Shown here piece after piece: positions 25,492 through 37,020 of a stretch of 64,000 nt of DNA; the first letter of the stretch is position 1; each line of letters opens with the position of its first letter. The translations under genes and the position numbers were made by a program. The stretch is from Aptenodytes patagonicus (lineage: Eukaryota; Chordata; Aves; Sphenisciformes; Spheniscidae), in the NCBI RefSeq assembly GCF_965638725.1, contig NC_134951.1, positions 103,439,811-103,503,810 of the forward strand. The letters run 5' to 3'. The notes under the pieces were generated by a model that had not been told where the DNA came from, did not search any database, and saw only the letters and a program-made list of their open reading frames with translations.

Positions 25492-28400
25492 TCAGCAATT
25501 TGAGGCTAAAGCTTACCTATATTCCATTAAAGTTTTAATCTAACCTCAAAATGACAGAAACTAGGAGAAATATATTTGGAAGGCAGAAGTAGATTGACAC
25601 TGATACGCCTTTTAAAAATAAGCTCCTTTGTGAAATGTTTATTTATAAAACAAATCAGAAGTGTTTTAATAAGCATCGGGCTACCGGAAAGCAGTTGCCA
25701 TGAGCCCCTTAGTTGCTTTATAAAACTCATACAGATGACAGATAGAGTGGTACAACCTTTGTAAGATTAAAGAGGTGCTGCTGTAGACATGCCAACATCA
25801 TTTAAATGTTTTAAGAGCTTGTCTTATTTTTCTCCTCCTAGAAAGGAAATGTTTTCCTTTGCTGGTGTTTGTCTTCCAATCTGGCATCAATATTTACAGA
25901 GCAAAACCGTTCTCTATGAACAATAATTTATAGACACACCAGTTACAAATTACCATGTCAGATCTTCCTAAGCAGCTTAATATAGTATTTTCAAGCATTG
26001 CACCACCTTGAGGGCTTCTCTGATGTTTTGTGTTTCCGAGCAACAGCTTATAGCTACTATGTGTATATATAAAGGAATAAATAGTGGGGTTTGAGCGTTT
26101 TCTTTACTGGGAGGAAAAATCCAGGTCAAGTGTTTAAAGCACAGACTTCTATGACTGTGTCATGCCTGACGTATTGCATGGCACAAGCCACCTCTCTGTC
26201 TCTTTCCACCTGCTGCTGATTTAAAATCTACTCCGATCAAAATCTCCTCGGAGCAGAAACCATCTCTTTGTGTGCATTTTTTAGAGTGCCTGGAACAACA
26301 GGAACCTTACCCGTTACTGAAATTATTTATATCCAGTTTTACTGCAAACAACTGGCATGGCTTTTAGAAAAATCACCTCGTTCAACAGATTTTTCCATGC
26401 TTTCATTTCCCCTGAAAATGGCATATTTCATTAATATTTTAAAGTGGTTGAGGATGCTAGGAGAAGTGGAATTAAAGAAGTGCAAAGTCTTATTCTCAGC
26501 ACTACTATTCACTTTTCAGTTGAATGCTGGAACTGAGAAAAACTTTTAACCCCTAAAACATTATAAATAGACGCTGTCATACAGCAGTCATCACATGATG
26601 ACTAAATCTAAATCTTAACAATCAGCAATGAAATTATCCTCCCAGTTCATCTGTAAGCATGGTACTTACGACCAGGAGACTAAGGTTACCTACTGCAGAT
26701 GGCCTGGACAAAAACGATTACACATCGGTTTCGGTGCAATGCTGACTTCTCGCAGAAGCCGGCGGCACAGAGGCCCTACCAGACTGATCTGTGGTAGGCA
26801 CAGTTTAAAAAAAACCCTTGATCTAGTTGGTAGGAATGATGGACACCACAGAGCTCAACGTGGATTAAGTAGCTCAGGACTTGCCCTGCATCTTGAGTGG
26901 AGCTTTGTTAACTCAGCAGTGACATTATCTTATTTTACACACCACACAGCAGTGACTATGGTAGAGGCACGCTCAGAGCCGTGTTCCTCAGACAGACAGT
27001 TTTTTCCCCTTGAAGAAGGAAGAAAGGCCTGTCTTTTGATTCACGGCGTTTCACCACAGCGCCCAGCTTTGTAGAACGGATTAGAACTGATAAGACCTAG
27101 CAAAAGTAGCTCGATGGAATGGGCAAAAAGTAAATTATTCATACTCCTCAAAACAAAACAATGGCTCAGGCTTCAATAGACTTGTAACCTGAGCTATGGG
27201 ACATCTGCTCTGCACCTTATCTGAATTTCATTAGCCTCTCCCTAGTACCATCGACTTCAGATATTTTAAGGCATGAAGCCTGCTGTATGAAAGAAAGAGT
27301 TGCTTAACCTCTCCTCCCCATGAATGCACACACAAGATCACTGCAAATTTGTCAATACATAGGCACCCTGGGAATCCAAGGAGCCAGAAAGCCTTCTACA
27401 GCTCACAGGCACAAACACCAGAAGATCTCAAAGCAACTCATTTATTCTTCCTAGCTATATCAGCAGGGTGTGGATGAATTCCTATGCTACATAACTTCAT
27501 ACTCTACCAATAGAAATTTTCATTACCATCTAGTTATTCTGCGGAAGGATGGCCACTCTGTATATTGATTAAACATCACCCGCTATTACATGAAAATATT
27601 ACCCACATGGCAGCATATTTTTCTTCCTGAGACAGGCAAAAAATTGGAGAGAAGATGCATCAGAGCTGGCTAAGAGTGGAATGCAATGTTGCTTTCAACT
27701 ATTCCCCAAACATCCTGCATATTAATTCACAATTCTAGTGTTATCCCAGACTTTAAGATGACAAAAATGCTCAGAATATACAATTTCTGTTTCTGGCCTT
27801 GGGCTACAAGCATTAAGTGTCATTTCCCCAGCAACATTAAATACTGTGTTGAAAATTTTCAAAAATATTGTGTTAATTAAATAAGCTTATCTAAGTGCAA
27901 GATAACAGAAAACTTTCCATTATATGCTCCATAGGGGAAAAAAAAAAGATCATTTACTTTTGTTCCTGTTTCCAACTTTGACACACCTTAAACAGCTCAT
28001 CTTAACTCCTTTAGTATTTTATTTTTTAGGAGAACTGTTTTAACACAAAACTTTCTGTATGGCTTTTTATTAGTATTTTTGTTTCTTTCTTTCCTTATCT
28101 TGTTCCATTACTTCAGGGTAGGTTTCATCTGAGGTTTTTGGCCTGGACACCGTGTTTACAGTATTACAGCTTATAATATTACCTGAGGCTCAAAAGAATT
28201 GACAATATTTTTCTCTTTATCAATTATGCATATACTTTTCCTGGAATAATATATGTTCCAATACAGTATATTTGGATGAGCTTCTTGGCATTCTGGCTAC
28301 TTGCTATTAAGCAAGGGCTGAAAATCAAAATCATTCTTACCAGAAACAGTTGGAAAGAAAAAGTTCCCTCACAAAAAACATCCCCTGGAGCTCTGCTCTG

Positions 28401-28699
28401 CACCATCAATCTCTTGCATAACCAGCACTTACTCTACACACAGAAGCTCCGACGCAGACTATGGATTAGAAATCTGTACTGTGGCATCAACAGAGGAAAG
28501 CTTTGCCACAGAATGATTTGATGCTAATTTCTAAGGTCAGCTTCATTTCTAAGATTGGATTTTCACTTTGTTTTTTTCATATTCACATTACCAAAAGTCT
28601 ATTTCAGGTTCATTTTCTGCCACTCATCCTGCTCTCCACTCTTATGGCCAGCACTTTCCATATCAGTATCTCATAGTGCTTGCTGGACTGCTTAATTAA
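25492..28699. other. Intronic sequence, no supported exon
   Basis: Unique AT-rich sequence. The open frame 26628-27074 on the plus strand (148 codons) has no recognisable motif and no splice context, so it is treated as chance. Confidence 0.5.
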
Positions 28700-28872
28700 A
28701 AACTCCACAGCAACCTTAAGAGTAGGTATACATCAATATTATTCAAGTTTACAGACAAAAAGGTGGAGCTACTCAGATGTTAAATGATTGTCTGGTGTCT
28801 CACATCAAGCAACAGAGGCAAGTTAAGACTTTTAAAGTGCAGATCTGTGCTTTTTCCACTAGAACGACACTT
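28700..28872 (+). mobile_element. Ancient MIR/CORE-SINE-like fragment
   Basis: The order of degenerate blocks matches the classic MIR/L2-type consensus. First comes 'cagcaaccttaagagtaggt' with an ATTATT stretch, then 'tttacagacaaaaaggtgga', then a diverged counterpart of the 'ttaagtgacttgccc' and 'caaggtcacac' blocks, and finally 'ctgtgctttttccact' at the 3' side. Divergence is high, as expected of an amniote-age repeat. The family name is from recalled consensus structure, not an alignment. Confidence 0.55.
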
Positions 28873-30224
28873 ACTGTATTTTGTCAGGTAAATATTTTAG
28901 CCTCTGTCCATAGCACAAGTAAGGAAAACAGCCAGCCACATCTCCTTAGATGTTTGACAAGAACTTATAGTTATCTCTGTGATTGGCTTTCACAGTCACA
29001 GTCATTGTTCTCTTTAGTATTTTACATTTAAAATACCTATGTAGTTACTTAGCCAAGCTTTTTCACAAAAAGAGACCAACTAACATTTGTTTCTCCACAG
29101 CTTTACTTACATTAATGCCAGAGGGTCATGCATTTAAAAGATCTTAATGAGTTAAAAAAAAAAAACAAAACGACAACCTATCAGAGGAAAATTATAAGAA
29201 TAAATTATTAAATAGATACACTGAAATATAAACTAGCTCAGAATTAAGTCATCTATCTGTAATTTTAAATGAAGAATCCGATACAGGACAACTTATAAAT
29301 GAAAGTTAGTGGGTAGTTCTGTGTGAATTTTAAGACTGTGAGGATCACTGACATTATATTTTTGAACATATTCACCACAGTACAGTTTTAGCATCTTCTT
29401 TGCTATTTAACTTTAACAACAGTGCGGTCACTACAGGACTTGCCTAGTTTCTTTATCTGCATTCAGATCATTGCTGTGTGTTTCTCTACCTTCAGATGAA
29501 ATAATTCTTAACCCTGTGTCCAGCTTCCACTAATAACTATTGCTCACATAGCACAGAAATTGTAAAAAGGGAAAAAGATCTCTTAAGACTGATACTGTGC
29601 ACTATTTGAAGATTAAAATCATCAACAGCTAAGATCTAATGCAATAAACCTCTGTGGTTTAGGAAAGGTGAAAGTACATTAATTTTAGCCCTAAACTAGT
29701 GTTACTCTAGCCTTGCTATAGGTAACAACTGTGTAATTAATCTTGTCTTTATCTTTTCTTTGATACTTAAATATGAAGACGACTATGCTGGTCTGACAAG
29801 TTAACATTTTTATTGTTATTTTGTACGTTTCCCAAGGCTTCGAAAGAGAAATTGGCTTCCCATACAAAGATACCTTATAGAAAAATTTCTTCTTGTTCAA
29901 AACCAAATTGGTTTTAACTCCCACAGCAGAAGACGACCAAATATTACAAGCTGACACATTCCCACTGGGGATGTGGATTTAGGAAAAAGCTGAGCAGCAA
30001 GCTAACAAAAAGCTAAGCCCTAAGACCTTCAGTTAAAACATCCTGTAAAGAGGATTGGGTTCAGCTACATCAAATCCTCTGCACAAACACAACAGACAGC
30101 TTCTGAAGGAAAACCTTTTGAAATGGCCATCCATACTGCAGGAAATTCAAAATTTGTCAAGAACTGTAAGAAAACAGGTTAAAAGAATTGCACGACATCC
30201 CAATTTAACATCTGACATATAAGG
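28873..30224. other. Intronic sequence, no supported exon
   Basis: Unique AT-rich sequence with a run of A/C around 29155-29175 and nothing else that I can assign. Confidence 0.5.
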
Positions 30225-30325
30225 TGTGTAACTGCCTAGGTGATGTACTCTAGCTGACTGACTGCACTCAGTGGGAGTCAGGCATGCATTTAAGAGCTTT
30301 GCTGAACTGGGTCTGGAACGTCTAA
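30225..30325 (+). mobile_element. Fragment of an ancient reptile/bird repeat
   Basis: The string 'cactcagtgggagtcaggca' is followed by a diverged 'taaatacctttgaggatctgggcc'-like block (here 'gctgaactgggtctggaac'). It resembles an old interspersed repeat common in turtles, crocodilians and birds whose consensus reads as 'gggagttaggcacctaaat' followed by 'gaggatctggg'. The match is short and diverged. An alignment to sauropsid repeat libraries would decide it. Confidence 0.35.
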
Positions 30326-31139
30326 CAAAGTGAATGAGGTTTTTGGAAAAGTTAAGTACTTATACAGGAGCTTCTCCACCAACATCTGTGTTTAAGACAA
30401 TCCTTAATGCATTTATTATCATTCCCAGGTTTCATTTCTTTTTTTTTTCCCCCAAGTTTCCCAAGATAATAAAATTTTGCAAAAAGTCTCATTTCAGAAA
30501 TTATATTTCCCTTCCCAAACATAAAATGCTCTGGCTACTTCTGCAGCTACTCTCTGAATGTGAAATTACTTTTGTCAAGGGGAGCGGAGAAGATTGCAAG
30601 TGGTTGAGTAACACCTCTAAATGTGTCACTGCTCTTTAGCTGAGTCATGTGAATTAAACACATTCAAGCTCCTACCTAAGACGCAATTGCAAAATATACT
30701 TTGGTATCTAAGCCACCATAGAGAGGCAGCATATTTGAATTTCTGCTCACAACAGGGTAGGATCAGACAAGATCATTTTACAAGATCCAACGGTGTGACT
30801 TTTCAGGCAGCAGTAACTAGGTCATTTACAACCATCCGTTCTTAGCCTCAGTCTCCCTGCGGTCATCACCGAAGCTGTGCACTAACTAATTTTCACCTGC
30901 TAATCAGTGGAGACACCTCTGAAACTAACAAATCACCCAGTTTCAGTCAGCAGCTTCTGGACTCCTGTGGGCAGCATTTCCATGAGATTTTATTACCAAT
31001 AAAGGTAAAAAGCTTTCTCTGAAAGATCCCCTGCAAGGCTTCTGACCCGCTCCACATACAACAGCCCTGTGACAGAATAAAGTACTCTTCAACTGATTCT
31101 TCAGGCAAAGAACAGAGGGTACATTAACAATTGCCTCCA

Positions 31140-31328
31140 AATCTTCAACAAAGAAAGTATTTAGGCACCTTGTTAATTTTGATATGAGGAGTTAGGCATC
31201 TAAATGCTTGGAGATATGGACTTAAAAGACCTGCTGGAGGTCTCAAGGGAAGTCTGTGAGGGAGCAGGGAACTGAATCACATTTTCCCAAGTCCTACGTA
31301 AGCACTCCAACCACTACAACATCCTTCC
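31140..31328 (+). mobile_element. Ancient SINE/LINE-tail fragment
   Basis: This contains 'gagttaggcatctaaatgct', then 'ggaagtctgtgagggagcag' with 'ggaactgaatc', and finally 'aagcactccaaccactacaa' with 'catccttccct'. The same order of blocks (GTTAGGC..CTAAAT, AAGTCTGTGG..AGCAGGGAATTGAA, CTAACCACT, ATCCTTCC) occurs in old sauropsid MIR-like elements. It is probably the same family as the fragment about 0.9 kb upstream, but divergence is high and the assignment is from memory of the consensus. Confidence 0.45.
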
Positions 31329-31697
31329 CTTACCATGTAGCTTTAAACAGTGTGAGTAGCTTACTACAATGTCACTGAAACTTCATCTTGGAACTGTGAG
31401 AAGATTAATACATAGCTCCAAACCAAAATGGTTTTATTTCATTTGTTCTGAAGACTGACAAAGCAAAGCTCTTAATATCATATGCTCTTCAAACCTACCA
31501 GCTCTAACTAATGGCACAACTTATACTGAACTTTGGGTGTTGTTACGTACATGTTTTCCATGTATATATCTATTATTCCTTTTATATGTTAAAAAAATAT
31601 TCACATTCTTCAAATGAGTTGATTTTAGCTTCATGGAATGATCCCCGTTTTAAAAAGAAACTTTTCCACTATCATAGTAGTGTTACTTTGACTTTAG
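31329..31697. other. Intronic sequence, no supported exon
   Basis: AT-rich spacer between the ancient repeat fragment and the minus-strand CR1 copy. Nothing else was recognised. Confidence 0.5.
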
Positions 31698-32210
31698 AAT
31701 CATAGAATGGTTTGGGTTGGAAGGGACCTTAAAGACCATCTAGTTCCAACCCCCCTGCCATGGGCAGGGACTCCTTCCACTAGACCAGGTTGCTCAAAGC
31801 CCCATCCAACCTGGCCTTGAACACTTCCAGGGATGGGGCATCCACAACTTCTCTGGGCAACCTGTTCCAGTGCCTCACCACACTCATAGTGAAGAATTTC
31901 TTCCTTGTATCTAATCTAAATCTACCCTCTTTCAGTTTAAAGCCATTACCCCTTGTCCTATCGCTACATGCCCTTGTAAAAAGTCCCTCTCCAGATTGCC
32001 TGTAGGCCCCCTTCAGGTACTGGAAAGCTGCTATAAGGTCTCCTCGGAGCCTTCTCTTCTCCACGCTGAACAACCCCAATTCTCTCAGCCTGTCTTCAGA
32101 GGAGAGGTGCTCCAGCCCTCTGATCATCTTCGTGGCCCTCCTCTGCACTTGCTCCAACGGGTCCATGTCCTTCTTATGTTGGGGGCCCCAGAGCTGAATG
32201 CAGCAGGTAT
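31698..32210 (-). mobile_element. CR1 LINE, 5'-truncated, minus strand
   Basis: This is the last ~510 bases of a CR1 retrotransposon inserted in minus orientation, the same sense as the candidate host gene. Its 3' end, seen on the plus strand at 31698, begins 'aatcatagaatggtttgggt', the reverse complement of the CR1 tail. Homology starts near 32210, where the sequence departs from the CR1 pattern after 'gagctgaatgcagca'. It matches the copy at 36266-37020 closely over its whole length in opposite orientation. It is clearly of a younger type than the 1.4-kb copy. Confidence 0.97.
31780..32210 (-). pseudogene. CR1 ORF2 C-terminal remnant
   Basis: This reading frame encodes the C-terminal end of the CR1 ORF2 protein, downstream of the reverse transcriptase core. 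Typical strings are [55 protein letters not shown] and a final LDGALSNLV before the stop. The frame continues without a stop across the insertion boundary into flanking DNA. Without the endonuclease and polymerase domains it cannot be functional, so it is a dead LINE fragment. Confidence 0.93.
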
Positions 32211-33923
32211 CGTAAAAGGAGCCAGAGGAAAAACTCATGTAGATAAATAGTGAAAGAAAATATCTGTAGGTCAATGAAAACTGCTCAATGAGAAACAAAT
32301 GGCAAGAGATTATGATCTAGTTTCTATACGACTGGTTGTGATTCTGTATCACAGTACCTCAGCTAGAGCTCAGAGAAGTATGATTTACAAGGTGTGAACA
32401 GTGCGCAGCATTCATGAATAGTCCATGCTAAATAAGGTCAAAATAACAGCTCACAGAAACTATTAGACTATGTTTTTTCACTCTCATGAGTATATAACAA
32501 CTTTGAGCAGTAGCCAGGCAAGTAGGACCGCTCCTGAACTGTAGCAAGGATAGTTCCTCCCTAGATTCCCAATGTGCAGTATTATCACAGTGACTGGAAA
32601 TGGTTGCCAGCTCACCTGTACTCAGCTGCAGCCAATCAATAAGATACTTGCAATCCTATCGGGGAGGATTAGATATAATTCTAAGGGATATATTCTGTAA
32701 TCCTCGCTTTTCAAGATGTATGACAACTATATAACACAGCAAAAGTAAAGGAACCAGAAAATTACATCCTTAGAGGCTGATTTTTTGGTTAGAGGATAGT
32801 AGCTGGTGCATCACATTCTCAGGCTTGCAGCTGATGCTCCAAGGGTGCAGCCAGGAGTCTTCATGCCTTCAGGTTACAGGGTCGGGGTCTAATGGCCACA
32901 GCACCATGAAGGTAAGAAATGAAAATGCACTATGCCCTGGATCCAAGTATGGCGAAGTTCAATTCAAATCAAATTGCCTCATCTTTATGAAAAGCAGAGG
33001 GCATCCCCAAGTGTATATTAAAAGTACTTTTTTTGGTGCACAAATCTTTTTGCACAGTTGGGGACAACTGAAAAAAAAACCCAAACATATCTATGAATGT
33101 TTCTGTGATATGATTTGCACATGTGAAGAGGAAGAAGGAGCAGAGCAGTTAGCACTGGAACTCTGACTTTGATCGAGACCTGCACCTATGCGCTGTGAAG
33201 CAGACCCTGGGCACTGGAGACTTACTCCTCCACTTTTCCCTTTTCTCCCAGCCATGTGCTACAAGTGGTAACTCAAACACTGTGCCTGACCTTGTCTAAG
33301 CATCGATTAAAACACGTGTGGGAGGGAGAAGGGTCAAGGGCAGGTCACTCACAACTCTTAATATTGGTGATACTTAGAAGGGTTTGGTTCACCTGGGTTT
33401 TCAGTTTGCTTTTAAAGGTACAGGTTAGGGTTTACACTGATAAAGCTATAATGCAAAGAGTGCTAACAGTATATGCAGGGGCATGAAGGGCTGTGAGCAC
33501 TAGCACTACTCTCCCCCACTTCTGCAAGAGAACCGGACCACTGATGGCAAGGCAAGACTCAACACTTTCCTGAAGCTGGTTGTCAGCCTCACATTCTCTT
33601 CTTTCTCAACATGCAGCTTTAGTTTTTAAGCTTTTTGTGTGTGCTATGAGACATGCATAAACAAAAATGCGTGGTATCAAGTAATTATCACAGCAATTGT
33701 GATATCCTTATGTAGTACCCTCAACAAATCAAGGGAAGCTTCTCCTTTTGGAAACAGAACATGAAGTGAAGAATATGAAAATTGCCTATATAATGCTGCC
33801 ACAGGGATGCCTCTCAAATCATTCTATCAGCAAAAAGGAAGCAATGTCTGCTGGTAACAGCTAAAGATCACGTTCTAATTTTAGCAGTTGCAGTTAACTC
33901 ATTCCCAATGGAGTTGCACTTAC
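32211..33923. other. Intronic sequence between inverted CR1 copies, part 1
   Basis: Unique sequence with no supported exon. It contains short open frames (32825-33166, 33256-33486, plus strand) that lack any protein-like or splice support. Confidence 0.5.
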
Positions 33924-33951
33924 CGTGAGAAGGTTTCTAACTGCTTCAGCA
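33924..33951 (-). CDS. Candidate 28-nt alternative micro-exon C
   Basis: On the minus strand a strong acceptor ('gcttgtttcctttcag') is followed after 28 bases by a strong donor (CACG|GTAAGT). Joined to exon B the first base completes a Ser codon and the rest reads AEAVRNLLT, ending in phase 0. That phase does not fit the main frame of exon T. There the reading would be Lys-Asn-Pro and then stop. Inclusion would therefore give an alternative short C-terminus. Acceptor/donor pairs this close arise by chance in long introns, so this is a weak call. Confidence 0.22.
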
Positions 33952-36186
33952 CTGAAAGGAAACAAGCATCGAGTCATTCAACTGCAGTTCTATATGCAAA
34001 TATGCTTTTTGGCCCATGAAGGGAAAGCATATGGAATCTGCTGCTATAACCCATTCAGCCAAACATTTCCACACATTTCTTATAATGCAAATGCTGAAAA
34101 AAAAATTCATTTGCCACACAGCGTTTTAGCTGTTCCTATACAAGTATGATCACGAGCATGCACGTGCGTTCTGTTATGGATAGAGCATGTGTATAGGAAC
34201 TGCATGCACGCTGCATACCTAGAGTTGGTAAGAAAAGTTTTAATCAACAGATACATTTCCCTTGACATCCAACAGATATATTACTCATTTTATTCACAGA
34301 TTATGTCTTATATAATTCAACAGATATTAAGCTGATATATTATGTTTTTATTAAACTTCTGGAGACCATAATATGAATTTTCCCATTTTTTCCCACCATT
34401 ATTTAACTCCCAGAATGGTGATTCAGTATAACGAATTTAATTTCACACAAATAGTCATTTTCTGCATTAACCTCTAACAGGGCCCACAAAAGAATCCACA
34501 TTACAACCAGTCAACAAAAGGGGAATAAACCCCCAAAAGCTTCCTTATAATGAAGGTGATTTAGTACAATGTCCGGAATAAAATTCTTTTATAGTTATGA
34601 GACTTTTGGTTGATCCTAAAGCATGCACCTAGTGCTGGGAGAATCCTAGCAGCTAATATCTAAGTATATTAAAAAGAAATAAGGAGTCTCCCTTGGTGAG
34701 TAGTGATAAATGTAAGGCTCTTTAAAGAGTGATTTTTCAATGAATTGTGTAAACAGATTTGCACTTTAGAATAAAATCTTGAGCAAGTTATTTTGCAGTA
34801 GGGAATGAGAATTCCTTTTTCATTCAAAAAGGGTAAGAATAAAGGAAAATACAAAAAGGTTAAATCCAGCAAAGGTCAACATAAAATTATGATGTAATGC
34901 GAAGGTAAGTGTTCTTGAACTGTACCTGGTTTTCTGCCTAGATTAATCCCTGCTTTGAGCCTGTGACTGAACAGAGGTGTGGAAATCCCAAGTGAGCTGG
35001 ACTCACACAGGCATCAGGAAGGTTTTTGAATGGAGGGCGCAGCCTGTCACCACAGATGAAATAGCAAAACTGGGGACCTCTATATTTATTGGCAAAATTC
35101 ACTGAGCATGCTGATAGGTATTCGGGAAGGGGATCTCTATATATAGATATAGCTCAATCAAGAAATTCATATGGGCGATTCATTCATGGCATTAATATAC
35201 AGGCAAATGCAAACTCACTCTGTCCCTTCCCCAAGCTGGCCAGGGGCTGTAATGACTGGGGCTCAGCACCGGGCTAATGTGCAGCCCAGCTTTGCAGAGG
35301 CCTCTGGGCTTGGAAAGAGTGGAATACAAATGGGAATTATGCTGGCATTTTCCCCCAGATGTGCAGATACTGATACACAACAGGGGAGGAAACTGCTTTC
35401 AAATAACTACAGCTTCAAAAAAACCACACCAAAAACCTGAAATGTATGAGGATGCACATTACAACTCATATAAAGTACATTCCTGTTCTACTCTGAAGAG
35501 CAGATCAGCACCTGAAATACGTTGAACTTCAGATGTAAGCTCCAGTCTTTTTCTTTCAATGATACATATGCTCACACTAAATTTTAAGCATACCTGCAGG
35601 CACTGTTGAACTGTGGCCTGAGTGAAGAGTGAAGGGCATTGCTCTGAAATTCTAGAGTAACTCCAAGGGTTACCTTGGAAAGCTTAGATGATACATAATT
35701 TCTACAATTATTTTCACTGCTCTGAATATTTAGCTCCCCTAATTCATCACTACAAATGTCCAGACTCTGTGAGGAGCTGGATATACAATATTTAACTTTA
35801 CAGAAATATGATTGGTGCTTAAATTCAGAGGGGGAAGGATGATAATTTCTTTTAAAATATCTTCTAAAATGGATCTATAGGCATAAATACATATATTCAT
35901 CTTATCTATTGATAGATAATAAAAATTAGAATGCTCATGTTTCGCATCTTCGTCTTAGCATAAAATCCACTGGCACCTTATTTAGTTTAGCAGCAATATT
36001 ACATTTTTTTTCTCAACCAACTATTGTAGTATAATTTTTTTTAGCTAAATGTCTGAGAAAATTTACCCTCTAGACTCCCTGCTTGATGTTTTATAGAAAT
36101 ATGCATCTTAAGCCTTAATTCACTGCACAAACAAAAATGTCTTACGATGGAGAAATGAAAATTGTTATGGACTGTTGCAAAAAAAC
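33952..36186. other. Intronic sequence between inverted CR1 copies, part 2
   Basis: AT-rich unique sequence. Overlapping short frames at 35089-35525 show no family pattern. No RNA gene or element was recognised. Confidence 0.5.
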
Positions 36187-36252
36187 ATTATACTGAAAAA
36201 TATTTTCCCTTTTGCAGGCTGTAATTATACTGAAAAATATTTTTCCTTTTGC
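36187..36252. repeat. 29-bp direct duplication beside a CR1 copy
   Basis: A 29-base unit beginning 'attatactgaaaaatatttt' occurs at 36187-36215 and again at 36224-36252 with one mismatch. Eight bases separate the copies. Both lie just upstream of the CR1 5' boundary (~36266), so this is not an ordinary target-site duplication. It may reflect repair at the 5' end of the insertion. Confidence 0.9.
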
Positions 36253-36265
36253 TGTAAATTGCATG

Positions 36266-36925
36266 TGTCGGGGCAACCCCCGGTATCAATACAGGCTGGG
36301 GGATGAAAGGATTGAGAGCAGCCCTGCCGAGAAGGACTTGGGGGGACTGGTGGATGAAAAGCTGGACATGAGCCAGCAATGTGCGCTCGCAGCCCAGAAG
36401 GCCAATAGTACCCTGGGCTGCATCCAAAGAAGCGTGGCCAGCAGGTGGAGGGAGGTGATTCTGCCCCTCTACTCTGCTCTGGTGAGACCCCACCTGGAGT
36501 GCTGCGTCCAGCTCTGGAGCCCTCAGCATAAGAAAGACACGGACCTGTTGGAGCGGGTCCAGAGGAGGGTCACAAAAATGATCAGAGGGATGGAACACCT
36601 CTCCTATGAAGACAGGCTGAGAGAGTTGGGGTCGTTCAGCCTAGAGAAGAGAAGGCTTCAGGGAGACCTTATTGCAGCCTATCAGTACTTAAAGGGGGCT
36701 TGTAAGAAAGATGGGGACAGACTGTTTAGCAGGGCCTGTTGCGACAGGACAAGGGGGAATGGCTTTAAACTAAAGGGGGTTAGATTTAGACTAGATATAA
36801 GGAAGAAATTTTTTACGCTGAGGGTGGTGAAACACTGGCACAGGTTGCCCAGAGAGGTGGTGGATGCCCCATCCCTGGAAACATTCAAGGTCAGGTTGGA
36901 CGGGGCTCTGAGCAACCTGATCTAG
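36266..36925 (+). pseudogene. CR1 ORF2 C-terminal fragment, open frame
   Basis: About 220 codons of CR1 ORF2 without stop or frameshift. Recognisable pieces are [99 protein letters not shown] and LDGALSNLI at the stop. The reverse transcriptase catalytic core and the endonuclease domain are absent because of 5' truncation, so the fragment cannot mobilise itself. The open frame extends upstream of the element by chance. Confidence 0.95.
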
Positions 36926-37020
36926 TTGAAGATGCCCCTGCTCATTGCAGGAGGGTTGGACTAGATGACCTTTAGAGGTCCCTTCCAACCCAAATTATTC
37001 TATGATTCTACAATTCTATG
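36266..37020 (+). mobile_element. CR1 LINE, 5'-truncated, relatively intact
   Basis: About 755 bases of the 3' part of a CR1 element in plus orientation, antisense to the candidate host gene. It runs from within ORF2 to the tail, with 'ggtcccttccaaccc' followed by 'ttctatgattctacaattct'. The coding part is open throughout, which suggests a relatively young insertion. The string 'ttgcatgt' occurs on both sides (36259-36266 and 37029-37036), but eight extra bases lie between the tail and the 3' copy, so it is not a clean target-site duplication. Confidence 0.97.
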
